From assembly GCA_946223075.1 (NCBI GenBank), contig CAMILZ010000008.1:10441-74440 (forward strand): DNA of 64,000 bases. Reading direction: 5' to 3'. The notes beneath the pieces were generated by a model, which was not told where the DNA came from, made no database searches, and was given only the letters and a program-made list of their open reading frames with translations. The stretch is from an uncultured Dermabacteraceae bacterium (GTDB lineage: Bacteria; Actinomycetota; Actinomycetes; Actinomycetales; Dermabacteraceae). A program made the position numbers and the translations under genes. Shown piece after piece: positions 41,738-50,852 of this stretch (its first letter is position 1; each line of letters begins with the position of its first letter).

Positions 41738-42664
41738 ATGGCGAAACGTCCCGCGCTCTCGCGCGTGGTCATCCCGCTCACGCTTCTCGCGGTCTTTCTC
41801 GCGGTCGTGGGCGGGAGCTTCGCTGCGCTCACGCTCTTCGACGACGGTCAGCGCACGGGACAGTGCACGGCAAGCGGATTCGAGACTGAGCGCTCGTACT
41901 CGACCGAGCAAACCCTCAACGCCGCAACGATCGCCGCGGTCTCGGTCGACATGGGCCTTCCCCCGCGCGCGGCGTCGATTGCCCTCGCAACGGCCTACCA
42001 GGAATCGAAGCTCAAGAACATCGATTACGGCGATCGCGACTCCGTGGGCCTTTTCCAGCAGCGCCCCTCGCAGGGATGGGGCACCGAAGAGCAGATCATG
42101 GACCCGGTATATGCCTCGACAGCCTTTTACGAGAAGCTCGTGAAGGTCAAGGGATACGAGACCATGAAGATCACCGTCGCGGCGCAGAAGGTGCAGCGGT
42201 CGGCTTTCCCCGATGCCTACGGGGATCACGAAGTCGAAGGTCGCCTCTTTGCCTCGGCCCTCACCGGCCAAAGCGGTCCCGAACTCGAATGCGATCTCGC
42301 CCCCGCCGGAGGCCCCGCGCATCCCGAAAGCCTGCGCAAGGCTCTCGCGCGGGAGTTTCCGCGTTTGATCGAGTCGGGCGAGGTCTCGAGCTCCCTGGGC
42401 TCGGCGGGAAAAGGCGCGCCGAAGAACGCCGGTGCAACGACGGTCGTCATCACCCCTGGCAGCGAACGGCGGGGCTGGGCACTCGCCAACTGGGCCGTGG
42501 CACACTCCGCGAACGACAACATCGTGGGGGTCGACTTCGCCGGCAAGCGCTGGGATCGCTCGCGCCACGTCGACAAGGACTCCTCCCAGTGGAGCTCCGA
42601 CGCCACGGGCGGCGACGGCGCCGCCGACGGCGCGGTCGTCATCTACTTCGCGAAGGGCGCCTGA
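41738..42664 (+). CDS. Membrane-anchored lysozyme-like protein
   Basis: 308 residues starting two bases after dapD. One N-terminal membrane anchor (VVIPLTLLAVFLAVVGGSF) is followed by an extracytoplasmic region. The segment ATAYQESKLKNIDYG then SVGLFQQRPSQGWG resembles the catalytic-Glu and GLxQ motifs of lytic transglycosylase-type muramidases. Related Micrococcales proteins are often misnamed heavy metal transporter. The C-terminal 140 residues are a separate domain with no motif I recognise. Two Cys (QCTAS, ECDLA) could form a disulphide. A role in wall turnover is inferred. Confidence 0.65.
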   Translation: MAKRPALSRVVIPLTLLAVFLAVVGGSFAALTLFDDGQRTGQCTASGFETERSYSTEQTLNAATIAAVSVDMGLPPRAASIALATAYQESKLKNIDYGDRDSVGLFQQRPSQGWGTEEQIMDPVYASTAFYEKLVKVKGYETMKITVAAQKVQRSAFPDAYGDHEVEGRLFASALTGQSGPELECDLAPAGGPAHPESLRKALAREFPRLIESGEVSSSLGSAGKGAPKNAGATTVVITPGSERRGWALANWAVAHSANDNIVGVDFAGKRWDRSRHVDKDSSQWSSDATGGDGAADGAVVIYFAKGA

Positions 42665-42691
42665 CCCCTCGAATTTTTCGGCGCGCCGTGT

Positions 42692-44038
42692 CTACTTCCG
42701 GTCCTCGCGAGCCTTGAGCTCCTCGTGGAGGTCGTGAAGCAAGAGTTCCGACGTGCCCGTGCGATCTTCGAGCGGAACGTAGTCGCGTTTCGCCTCCCCC
42801 GTGTAGATCTGGCGCGGCCGCATGATCTTCGTGTCGGGGTCGGCAATCGCTTCTTGCCACTGCGCGATCCACCCCGGAAGCCGGCCGATCGCGAAGAGCA
42901 CCGTGAACATGTGCGTGGGAAAACCCATCGCCTTGTAGATGATGCCCGTGTAAAAATCGATGTTCGGGTAGAGGTTGCGCTCGATGAAATAGTCGTCGTT
43001 GAGCGCGATCTCTTCAAGCTTCATCGCGAGTTCGAGTCGCTCATCGTGGATGCCCATCCGCTCGAGAACCGTATCGGCAATGCCCTTCACGAACTTCGCG
43101 CGGGGATCGTAGTTCTTGTACACGCGGTGGCCAAAGCCCATGAGCCTGGTCGAGTCGTCCTTGTTCTTGACCTTCTCCATGAATACTCGCGGATCCTGAC
43201 CGGTTTTTCGAAGGTCGTCGAGCATGTGCATGACGCGCGTGTTAGCGCCGCCGTGTGCTGGCCCCGAGAGCGCAGCAACGCCCGCGGAGATCGACGAGAA
43301 CAAGTCCGCGCCCGCCGATCCCACGAGCCTCACGGCCGTTGCCGAGCAATTCTGCTCGTGATCGGCATGAAGAATGAAAAGCTGCTCGAGCGCGCGCACC
43401 ACGACGGGGTCCGCGACGAAATCCTCAACGGGGAACGCGAACATGAGGCGCAAGAAATTTTGCACGAGGCTCAGCGAGTTATCCGGGTACATGAGCGGCT
43501 GCCCGTTCGCGACGCGGTGCGCGTACGCGGCCATCGTGGGCATTTTCGCGAGAAGACGCAAGGTCGAGATGCGCACTTGCTCGGGGTCGCTCGGGTCAAG
43601 CGAATCCTGGTAGAAGGTCGACAGCGCGCTCACGCCCGCTTGGAGCACGGCCATGGGGGCGGCATCGCGCGGAAGGGCGATGAACACGCGCTTGAGGTTT
43701 TCGTCGAGAAGAGTCCGCTGCTCGATCGAGTGCACGAACTGGTCGAGCTGTCCCTTCGTGGGCAGCTCGCCAAAGATCAAGAGGAATGCGACCTCAAGGT
43801 AGCTCGAGTGCTCAGCGAGCTGCTCGATCGGGTAGCCGCGGTGCCGGAGAATCCCAGCCTCACCATCGATGAACGTAATGGCCGACGTCGTCGGCGCCGT
43901 GTTCATGAGCCCCGGGTCAAACGTCACCGCCCCCGTTTCCTTGCGCAGCCCCGCGATCGACACACCGAGGTTGCCCTCGGTCGGCTCGACGAGCGGCAGA
44001 TCCAGGTTTAGGTCATTGACGCTGAAGTGTGCGGTCAT
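42692..44038 (-). CDS. gltA: Citrate synthase
   Basis: Condenses oxaloacetate with acetyl-CoA, the entry step of the TCA cycle. 448 residues, type II (hexameric-like) length with an N-terminal extension. Signatures: ITFIDGEAGILRHRGYPIEQ, LHADHEQNCSATAVRLVGSA, the active-site His of LSGPAHGGANTRVMHML and GFGHRVYKNYDPRAKF, and the Asp in NIDFYTGIIYKAMG. The ATG lies 30 bp after dapC on the same strand. It ends 27 bp from the lysozyme-like gene, convergent. Confidence 0.95.
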   Translation of the reverse strand: MTAHFSVNDLNLDLPLVEPTEGNLGVSIAGLRKETGAVTFDPGLMNTAPTTSAITFIDGEAGILRHRGYPIEQLAEHSSYLEVAFLLIFGELPTKGQLDQFVHSIEQRTLLDENLKRVFIALPRDAAPMAVLQAGVSALSTFYQDSLDPSDPEQVRISTLRLLAKMPTMAAYAHRVANGQPLMYPDNSLSLVQNFLRLMFAFPVEDFVADPVVVRALEQLFILHADHEQNCSATAVRLVGSAGADLFSSISAGVAALSGPAHGGANTRVMHMLDDLRKTGQDPRVFMEKVKNKDDSTRLMGFGHRVYKNYDPRAKFVKGIADTVLERMGIHDERLELAMKLEEIALNDDYFIERNLYPNIDFYTGIIYKAMGFPTHMFTVLFAIGRLPGWIAQWQEAIADPDTKIMRPRQIYTGEAKRDYVPLEDRTGTSELLLHDLHEELKAREDRK

Positions 44039-44068
44039 CGCGTTCCTTTCGTGTCTGTCGCAGCGCTC

Positions 44069-45214
44069 TTAGCGGGCGGCTCGGAGCCTTTCGGCCGCGC
44101 TAGCGATCCGCTCGTCCGTCGCGGTAAGGGAGATGCGCACATGTCGCGCACCCGCCTCGCCGTAAAAGGTACCGGGGGCAGCGAGGATTCCCAATTTTGC
44201 AAGGCGCTCAATGCTCGCTTCGCTCGCCTCACCGAACGTCGTCCACAGGTAAAGGCCTGCCTCGGAGTGTTCGATCTTCCCTCCGAACGCCTCGAGAGCA
44301 GGGGCGAGGGTTTCACGGCGAGCGCGGTAGATTTCGCGCTGGTGGGAGGCCGACGCCTCCTCGCCGAGAGCCGCCACCATAGCGTTTTGGATGGGGCCGG
44401 GCATCATGAGTCCGGCGTGCTTGCGAACCTGGAGGAGCTCCCCTACGAGGTCCGGATCGCCTGCGACAAAGGCGGCGCGGTAGCCCGCGAGGTTCGACTG
44501 TTTCGAGAGCGAGTACACGCAAAGGAGCCCGGTGAGATCGCCGTCGTTGACGCGGGGGTCGAGGATCGAGGGGGCCTCGCCCAACTCCCACGTGAGCGGC
44601 GCGTAGCACTCGTCGGAGGCGACGATGATGTCGCGCTCGCGCGCCCACGACACGAGCGCACGCATCTCCGAGACGCGAAGAACGGCCCCGGTGGGGTTCG
44701 AAGGGGAATTGAGCCACAGGAGCCGCACGTTCGCGAGGTGAGCGTCGGAAACTCCCTCGCCTTCGCCCGCGAGCGCACGCACGTCGACCGGCACGGGGGT
44801 AGCCCCCGCGAGTCGCGCGCCAAGATCGTAGGTCGGGTAGGCGATGTGCGGGAAGACGACCGCGTCGCCCGCCCCGATGCCGAGCTGGAATGGGAGGTGC
44901 GCGACGAGTTCCTTCGAGCCGATGGTCGGAAGCACGCCGCTCACGTCAAAGGAGGAAGGAGCACCGCGGTGCGTGCGGCAAAACTCGGCGATCGCTTCGC
45001 GCAGCTCGCTCGTGCCGGCAACCGTCGGATATCCGTGGGCGTCGGAAGCCGCGCTCAGCGCTTCTCGCGCGACGTCCGGAGTTTCATCGACGGGAGTGCC
45101 AACGGAGAGATCGACGATCCCACCAGGGTGGCTCTCGGCCTTCGCACGTGCCGAGGCGAGCGAATCCCAGGGGAAGGCGGGCAGGGACGAGACGAGGGAA
45201 GTGCGCGTATTCAC
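44069..45214 (-). CDS. dapC: Succinyldiaminopimelate transaminase
   Basis: A class I/II PLP aminotransferase, 381 residues. Motifs are GTSELREAIAEFCRTHRG, LWLNSPSNPTGAVL (substrate Asn), VASDECYAPLTW (PLP Asp/Tyr) and the PLP lysine in YSLSKQSNLAGYRAAF. The terminal Arg is in ARHVRISLT. Assignment to DapC rests on the fdxA-dapC gene pair, conserved in actinobacteria (Rv1177/Rv1178 in M. tuberculosis). It starts 19 bp after the fdxA stop. Confidence 0.9.
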   Translation of the reverse strand: MNTRTSLVSSLPAFPWDSLASARAKAESHPGGIVDLSVGTPVDETPDVAREALSAASDAHGYPTVAGTSELREAIAEFCRTHRGAPSSFDVSGVLPTIGSKELVAHLPFQLGIGAGDAVVFPHIAYPTYDLGARLAGATPVPVDVRALAGEGEGVSDAHLANVRLLWLNSPSNPTGAVLRVSEMRALVSWARERDIIVASDECYAPLTWELGEAPSILDPRVNDGDLTGLLCVYSLSKQSNLAGYRAAFVAGDPDLVGELLQVRKHAGLMMPGPIQNAMVAALGEEASASHQREIYRARRETLAPALEAFGGKIEHSEAGLYLWTTFGEASEASIERLAKLGILAAPGTFYGEAGARHVRISLTATDERIASAAERLRAAR

Positions 45215-45233
45215 TCCCTCATCTTACGGTGCC

Positions 45234-45566
45234 TCAGCCCTCGAGCGGATTCTCCTGCAGCGGCAGCTTCGCAATGACCTCGTGGTCGAACGACTGCGGG
45301 CCGAGCTTCGCGGCACCGCCCGGGCTTCCGAGCTCGTCGAAGAACTCGACGTTCGCCCGGTAGTACTCGCTCCACTGATCGGGGAGGTCGTCTTCGTAGT
45401 AGATCGCTTCGACGGGACACACGGGCTCGCACGCGCCGCAATCGACGCATTCGTCGGGTTGGATGTAGAGCGAGCGCTCGCCTTCGTAGATGCAGTCCAC
45501 GGGGCATTCGTCGACGCATGCGCGGTCTTTGACATCCACGCACGGGAGGGCGATGACGTAGGTCAT
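45234..45566 (-). CDS. fdxA: Seven-iron ferredoxin (3Fe-4S/4Fe-4S)
   Basis: An electron carrier of 110 residues. The N-terminal half has Cys in LPCVDVKDRACVDECPVDC, the FdxA pattern for the first cluster. The second cluster is ECVDCGACEPVCPVEAIYYE. The rest is the conserved tail beginning DDLPDQWSEYYRANVEFF. ATG 45566 (MTYVIALPC) is set by family alignment and by the ATGA overlap with the upstream DUF6113 gene; the longer frame is upstream coding in another phase. It probably supplies electrons in general metabolism. Confidence 0.95.
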   Translation of the reverse strand: MTYVIALPCVDVKDRACVDECPVDCIYEGERSLYIQPDECVDCGACEPVCPVEAIYYEDDLPDQWSEYYRANVEFFDELGSPGGAAKLGPQSFDHEVIAKLPLQENPLEG

Positions 45567-46039
45567 GGCTTCACTGTCCTTTCTTCGCGCTTGGTCGCGC
45601 GCGCGATGTTTCTGATTTGAATGATCCACACGAGTGCGGCGCCGACGAGGGGCACGATCACGCCGAGGAACTGCGCCACCCAGCCCTGCCACTGCGCTTC
45701 GCCGGCGATCTGCGCGGGAACGAGGAGGCCGCCCCCGAGTGACGTGCCAGAAAAATACATGGCGACGAGTGTGAACGCGAGGGCCTCCATGAAGAGCGGG
45801 AGCTTGCGCCCGCTGAGGGCCACGAGCCCAACGGTCGCGATCGCCTGGAAGGCGAAGCCCAGAGCAAGACCCCAGGGAAGCTGCACTCCTCCGACGGTTG
45901 AGCGCATGCGGTGCGTCCCAATCACGACAAGGCCGCCGAGCACCCCCACAATCGCGCCGACGACGATCTCGGTCGCGCGTGAGGCGGGTGTGGTGCCATC
46001 AAAAAAGATGCCACCGCCGTTCGGATCTTTCGCGTTCAT
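45563..46039 (-). CDS. DUF6113-like small membrane protein
   Basis: 158 residues with four predicted membrane segments (EIVVGAIVGVLGGLVVIG, WGLALGFAFQAIATVGLVAL, ALAFTLVAMYFSGTSLGGG, LGVIVPLVGAALVWIIQI) and a basic tail KREERTVKP. Position next to fdxA and the general outline suggest DUF6113, a family of unknown function. It overlaps fdxA by four bases and lies 15 bp after typA, in the same operon. Confidence 0.65.
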   Translation of the reverse strand: MNAKDPNGGGIFFDGTTPASRATEIVVGAIVGVLGGLVVIGTHRMRSTVGGVQLPWGLALGFAFQAIATVGLVALSGRKLPLFMEALAFTLVAMYFSGTSLGGGLLVPAQIAGEAQWQGWVAQFLGVIVPLVGAALVWIIQIRNIARATKREERTVKP

Positions 46040-46054
46040 CGCTCGCGCCTCGAG

Positions 46055-47971
46055 TCAGGAATTGCGGGCGCGTGCGCGCGCACGGGCACGCTCGGTGGGA
46101 TCGAGGACAACCTTGCGGATGCGCACGATCTCGGGCGTGACCTCGACGCACTCGTCCTCAGCGGCGAACTCGAGCGACTCTTCGAGGGTGAGCTTGCGCG
46201 GCGGGATGAGGTTCTCGAACGCGTCCGCGGTCGCGGAGCGCATGTTCGTGAGCTTCTTTTCCTTCGTGATGTTGACGTCCATCTCCTCGTTACGGGAGTT
46301 TTCGCCAACGACCTGGCCCTGGTACACCTCGGAGGTCGGCTCGACGAAGAAGGAGCCGCGCTCTTGGAGGTTGATCATTGCGTAGGGGGTCACGGCACCC
46401 GCGCGGTCAGCAACGAGCGAGCCGGTGTTGCGGAACTCGATCGGGCCCATCCACGGCTCAAAGCCTTCGGCGATCGACGAGGCGATGCCGGTGCCGCGCG
46501 TTTCGGTCATAAAGCGCGAACGGAAGCCGATAAGGCCGCGGGCGGGCACGAGGAATTCCATGCGCACCCAGCCGGAGCCGTGGTTGTTCATCGTTTCCAT
46601 GCGGCCCTTGCGCGAGGCCATGAGCTGCGTGACCGTCCCGAGGTACTCCTCTGGCACGTCGATCGTCATGCGCTCGATCGGCTCGCACTTCACGCCGTCA
46701 ATCTCACGCGTGAGCACCTGCGGCTTACCAACGGTCAGCTCAAAGCCTTCGCGGCGCATTTGCTCGACGAGGATCGCGAGCGCGAGCTCGCCTCGGCCCT
46801 GCACCTCCCACGCGTCGGGGCGATCGGTGGGCAGGACTTTGAGGGACACGTTGCCCACGAGCTCGGCATCGAGGCGGTCCTTGACCTGGCGGGCCGTGAG
46901 CTTGTGCCCCTTGACCTTGCCGGCGATCGGCGAGGTGTTGATGCCGATCGTCATCGAGATCGCGGGGTCATCCACGGTGATGAGCGGGAGCGGGCGCGGG
47001 TCCTCGAGATCGGTGAGGGTCTCGCCGATCATGATTTCGGGGATACCTGCGACGGCGACGATGTCGCCGGGGCGCGCGGTGCGGGTCATGGGCTCGCGCG
47101 AAAGGCCCTTCGTTTCGAGAAGTTCGGTGACCTTCACGCTCTTGATGTCGCCGTGGCGGGTTGCCCACGCGACCTGCTGCCCCTTCTTAAGCTCACCGTT
47201 CTCGATGCGCAGAAGCGCGAGGCGGCCGAGGAACGGGGAGGCGTCGAGGTTCGTCACGTGTGCCTGAAGCGGCATCTCGTCGTCGTATTCGGGAGCGGGG
47301 ATCGACTCGAGGATCGTCTTGAACAGCGGCTCAACGGTTTCGGAATCAGGAAGCTCGCCGTCGGCGGGCTTGTTGGCGCTCGCACGCCCGGCCTTGCCCG
47401 AGGCATAGATCACGGGAACGTCGAGAAGCGCGTCGAAGTCGATGTCGGCGTTGTCCTGGGAAAGATCTTCCGCGAGGCCGAGCAGAAGATCGGTCGTTTC
47501 GTTGACGACAGCGTCGATGCGGGCGTCGGGGCGGTCAACCTTGTTCACGACGATGATCACGGGAAGGTTCGCGGCGAGAGCCTTGCGCAGCACGAAACGG
47601 GTCTGCGGGAGCGGTCCCTCGGACGCATCCACGAGAAGCACAACGCCGTCGACCATCGAGAGACCGCGCTCCACCTCGCCGCCGAAGTCGGCGTGCCCCG
47701 GGGTATCGATCACGTTGATCGTGATGCCCTCGGGGTGCCCGATTTCCGCCGCCGTGGGGCCCGAGTAGTGGATCGCGGTGTTCTTCGCGAGGATCGTAAT
47801 GCCCTTTTCACGCTCGAGATCGCCGGAGTCCATCGCACGCTCGTCCACCTTGTCGCGTTCGCCGAACGCGCCGCCCTGGCGGAGCATGGCGTCCACGAGG
47901 GTCGTTTTGCCGTGATCAACGTGCGCAACAATCGCGACGTTTCGAAGGTCGGAACGGTGCTGAATGGTCAT
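46055..47971 (-). CDS. typA: Translational GTPase TypA/BipA
   Basis: A ribosome-associated GTPase involved in assembly of the large subunit and stress growth. About 638 residues. G1 is AHVDHGKTTLVDAML, then G2 region EREKGITILAKNTA, G3 DTPGHADFGGEVER and G4 VVNKVDRPDAR. The BipA-specific C terminus includes LFEVPARGLIGFRSRF-like LVPARGLIGFRSRFMTETRG and YQGQVVGENSRNEEMDVNIT. ATG 47971 (MTIQHRSDLRN) fits the family; the longer frame adds an unconserved stretch. It heads the typA-DUF6113-fdxA-dapC-gltA run and is divergent from pgi. Confidence 0.95.
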   Translation of the reverse strand: MTIQHRSDLRNVAIVAHVDHGKTTLVDAMLRQGGAFGERDKVDERAMDSGDLEREKGITILAKNTAIHYSGPTAAEIGHPEGITINVIDTPGHADFGGEVERGLSMVDGVVLLVDASEGPLPQTRFVLRKALAANLPVIIVVNKVDRPDARIDAVVNETTDLLLGLAEDLSQDNADIDFDALLDVPVIYASGKAGRASANKPADGELPDSETVEPLFKTILESIPAPEYDDEMPLQAHVTNLDASPFLGRLALLRIENGELKKGQQVAWATRHGDIKSVKVTELLETKGLSREPMTRTARPGDIVAVAGIPEIMIGETLTDLEDPRPLPLITVDDPAISMTIGINTSPIAGKVKGHKLTARQVKDRLDAELVGNVSLKVLPTDRPDAWEVQGRGELALAILVEQMRREGFELTVGKPQVLTREIDGVKCEPIERMTIDVPEEYLGTVTQLMASRKGRMETMNNHGSGWVRMEFLVPARGLIGFRSRFMTETRGTGIASSIAEGFEPWMGPIEFRNTGSLVADRAGAVTPYAMINLQERGSFFVEPTSEVYQGQVVGENSRNEEMDVNITKEKKLTNMRSATADAFENLIPPRKLTLEESLEFAAEDECVEVTPEIVRIRKVVLDPTERARARARARNS

Positions 47972-48149
47972 GGGAGCCTTATCTGTTCGGGATCGGCGGA
48001 AGTTTGGTGAGGTGTGGGGGTCCGACACTTGCCTGGCCCACGCGCGCCCGCTTCATGGTAGCGCGTCCCACGCCTCAATCCCCGTGCGCGCGGGATCTCA
48101 CGGGACTAATAGAAATCTGCCTCACAGGCTGAGGGATCACAATGGAATC

Positions 48150-49841
48150 ATGAGCGAAAATAGCAACCCTGCACCCGCACCCATCGATCCCACCACCACC
48201 GAGGCTTGGCAGCGCCTCGAAGAGCATGACGGCATGCTCGATAAAGGCCTGCGCGACACCTTCGCGGAGAATCCCGATCGCGCCAAGAATCTGAGCTTTG
48301 ACGCGGCGGATCTCTTCGTCGATCTCTCGAAGAACCTCGTTTCCGAGGACACAATCGGCCTCCTTCTCGATCTCGCGAAGGAAACGGGCGTGGCCGAGCG
48401 CCGCGACGCGATGTTCGCTGGCGAGCACATCAACACGACCGAGGACCGCGCTGTTTTGCACACGGCCCTGCGCCGTCCGAAGAGCATGACGCCCGTGCTC
48501 GAGGTTGATGGTCAGAATGTTGATGGCGACGTTCACGAGGTTCTCGAGCGCATCTACGCCTTCGCGAACAAGGTGCGCAGCGGTGAGTGGACCGGCGTCA
48601 CCGGTAAGAAGATTGAGACCGTCGTCAATGTCGGCATCGGCGGATCTGACCTCGGTCCGGTCATGGTGTACGAGGCGCTGCGTCCGCTCGCCGATGCGGG
48701 CATCGAAGCGCGCTTCATTTCGAACATTGATCCCACCGACGTGGGTGAGACGACTCGCGATCTTGACCCTGAGACGACCCTCGTGATCGTCGCGTCGAAA
48801 ACCTTCACGACCCTCGAGACCATCACGAACGCGAAGCTCGTGCGCGCCTGGCTTCTCGAAGGCCTCCACGCCGCCGGCGTCGCCGAGTCGAGCGATGCCG
48901 AGGCTGTCGCGAAGCACTTCGTTGCGGTCTCGACCGCGCTCGACAAGGTCGAGGAATTCGGCATTGACCCGACGAATGCCTTCGGTTTCTGGAACTGGGT
49001 TGGTGGCCGTTACTCGGTGGACTCGGCGATCGGCACGGTCCTCGCAGTCGTGTTCGGCCCCGAGGCCTTCGAGGAATTCCTCGGGGGCTTCCACGCGATG
49101 GACGAGCACTTCCGTACCGCTGCGCCCGAACAGAACGTGCCGCTCCTGATGGGGCTGCTGAACATCTGGAACGTCAACTTCCTCGGTGCGGAAACCCACG
49201 CGGTTCTCCCCTATAGCCAGTTCCTTCACCGTTTCCCCGCCTACCTCCAGCAGCTCACGATGGAGTCGAACGGCAAGGCCGTGCGCTACGACGGCTCCCC
49301 CGTGACCGCTGAGACGGGCGAGATTTTCTGGGGCGAGCCCGGCACGAACGGCCAGCACGCCTTCTACCAGCTCATCCACCAGGGCACGCGCCTCATCCCC
49401 GCGGACTTCATCGCGTTCGCGAACCCGACCTACGCGCTCAAGGATGGGGAAACCGACGTCCACGAGCTTTTCCTCGCAAACTTCTTCGCACAGACGAAGG
49501 CCCTCGCGTTCGGCAAGACTGCCGAGGAAGTTGAGGCGGAGGGCACGACGGGCTCGCTCGTTCCGGCACGCGTGTTCTCGGGCAACCGTCCGACCACGTC
49601 GATCATGGCGAGCGCGCTCACGCCGAGCGTTCTCGGCCAACTGATCGCCCTCTACGAGCACATCACGTTCGTGCAGGGCGCTGTGTGGGGCATCAACAGC
49701 TTCGACCAGTGGGGCGTCGAACTCGGCAAGCAGCTCGCGAAGCAGCTCACGAGCGCCGTTGCGGGCGACGAGGCGGTTCTCGCTGAGCAGGATGCTTCGA
49801 CGCGTCAGCTTATCGAGTACTACCGCGCGAACCGCGCCTAA
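48150..49841 (+). CDS. pgi: Glucose-6-phosphate isomerase
   Basis: Interconverts glucose 6-phosphate and fructose 6-phosphate. 563 residues. Motifs are NVGIGGSDLGPVMVYEAL, FISNIDPTDVGET, VASKTFTTLET, FGFWNWVGGRYSVDSAIG (phosphate/active-site Glu region), GEPGTNGQHAFYQLIHQGTR and QWGVELGKQLAKQL. The start at MSENSNPAP is chosen; the longer frame runs into the intergenic region shared with typA. A strong terminator follows. Confidence 0.95.
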   Translation: MSENSNPAPAPIDPTTTEAWQRLEEHDGMLDKGLRDTFAENPDRAKNLSFDAADLFVDLSKNLVSEDTIGLLLDLAKETGVAERRDAMFAGEHINTTEDRAVLHTALRRPKSMTPVLEVDGQNVDGDVHEVLERIYAFANKVRSGEWTGVTGKKIETVVNVGIGGSDLGPVMVYEALRPLADAGIEARFISNIDPTDVGETTRDLDPETTLVIVASKTFTTLETITNAKLVRAWLLEGLHAAGVAESSDAEAVAKHFVAVSTALDKVEEFGIDPTNAFGFWNWVGGRYSVDSAIGTVLAVVFGPEAFEEFLGGFHAMDEHFRTAAPEQNVPLLMGLLNIWNVNFLGAETHAVLPYSQFLHRFPAYLQQLTMESNGKAVRYDGSPVTAETGEIFWGEPGTNGQHAFYQLIHQGTRLIPADFIAFANPTYALKDGETDVHELFLANFFAQTKALAFGKTAEEVEAEGTTGSLVPARVFSGNRPTTSIMASALTPSVLGQLIALYEHITFVQGAVWGINSFDQWGVELGKQLAKQLTSAVAGDEAVLAEQDASTRQLIEYYRANRA

Positions 49842-49850
49842 TCCTTGCGC

Positions 49851-49890
49851 ATAAAAATGGGGCTCCGCCGAAGCGGAGCCCCATTTTTAT
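49851..49890. terminator. Bidirectional intrinsic terminator after pgi
   Basis: A perfect 18-bp inverted repeat ATAAAAATGGGGCTCCGC with loop CGAA. The AT ends give a T-rich tail in either direction. It separates pgi from the convergent reductase gene. Confidence 0.95.
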
Positions 49891-49903
49891 CGGTGACGAG
49901 GGA

Positions 49904-50668
49904 TTAGTTGAAAGTCATGCCACCGTCGATGATGAGAGCCTGACCCGTCATGTAGTTCGAATCGGGGCCCGCAAGGTAGGAGACGCACGCGGCGACGTCC
50001 TCGGGTTCCGAGAGACGGCCGAGCGTGATGTTCTTCGAGAACTGCTCGAGGCCCCATTCGAACGGCTTGCCGTTTTCGTCGGCGACCTGCTGGGCGATCC
50101 CCATCATCATCGGGGTCTTCACAATGCCCGGGCAAAAGGCATTCACGGTAATGCCGTACTTCGCGAGGTCCTTGGCGGCGGTCTGGGTGATGCCACGGAT
50201 CGCGAACTTCGTGCCGCCGTACACGGCGAGGTCAGGGTTGCCCACCTGGCCGGCCTGCGAGGAAGCGTTGATGATTTTGCCGCCCGTGTCCTTCATGTGC
50301 TTGAGCGCGGCCTGGATGCCCCACAGGGTGCCGCCGACGTTCACGTCGAACACCTTGCGGTAGACATCCTCGGTAACACCCTCGATCGGGGTCGAGGGAC
50401 CAAGACCCGCGTTGTTCACGACGACATCAAGGCGACCGGACTTTTCGACGGTCGCGTCGACCGCGGCATGACCGGCATCACGGCTCGACACGTCGACCTT
50501 GACGGCGAATGCGTCGTCGCCGAGCTCGGCTGCAGCCTTCGAGGCCGCCGCCTTGTTGAAGTCCGCGAGAGCCACGCGGAAACCATCCTCGTGCAGGCGC
50601 TTGGCGATAGCGAGGCCAATGCCCTGCGCTGCGCCAGTAACAAATGCAACCTTCTTTTCAGCGCTCAT
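49904..50668 (-). CDS. butA: Short-chain dehydrogenase: acetoin reductase / 2,3-butanediol dehydrogenase type
   Basis: 254 residues, the exact length of (S)-acetoin-forming diacetyl reductases. It has a Rossmann TGAAQGIGLAIAKRL motif and the NAG sequence NNAGLGPSTPI. The catalytic Ser is in NASSQAGQVGNPDLAVYGG and the YxxxK in YGGTKFAIRGITQTAAKDLA, strongly like BudC/ButA. The C terminus ends GQALIIDGGMTFN. It probably reduces diacetyl or acetoin with NADH, recycling reducing equivalents in overflow metabolism. It is divergent from pfkA across 184 bp. Confidence 0.85.
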   Translation of the reverse strand: MSAEKKVAFVTGAAQGIGLAIAKRLHEDGFRVALADFNKAAASKAAAELGDDAFAVKVDVSSRDAGHAAVDATVEKSGRLDVVVNNAGLGPSTPIEGVTEDVYRKVFDVNVGGTLWGIQAALKHMKDTGGKIINASSQAGQVGNPDLAVYGGTKFAIRGITQTAAKDLAKYGITVNAFCPGIVKTPMMMGIAQQVADENGKPFEWGLEQFSKNITLGRLSEPEDVAACVSYLAGPDSNYMTGQALIIDGGMTFN

Positions 50669-50852
50669 GGGAATTCTCCTTTCCTTTCGCTGATGCCTTC
50701 TCGAGGTTATGCCTCTGGTCTGGATAGGACCATAGAGGATTTACCACCGAGACGCGTCATGGGGCGCATTTCACCTCGTGGGCACGATCTAGGGTCCCGC
50801 ACCACATTCATTAGGATGGACGTGGCGTAAGGCACAACCGAAAGAGAGTGAC

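Noticed and set aside
46364..48010. A 548-codon plus-strand open frame opposite typA
   Set aside because: Antisense to TypA with intact GTPase motifs; the His/Asp/Arg-rich translation is typical of shadow frames.
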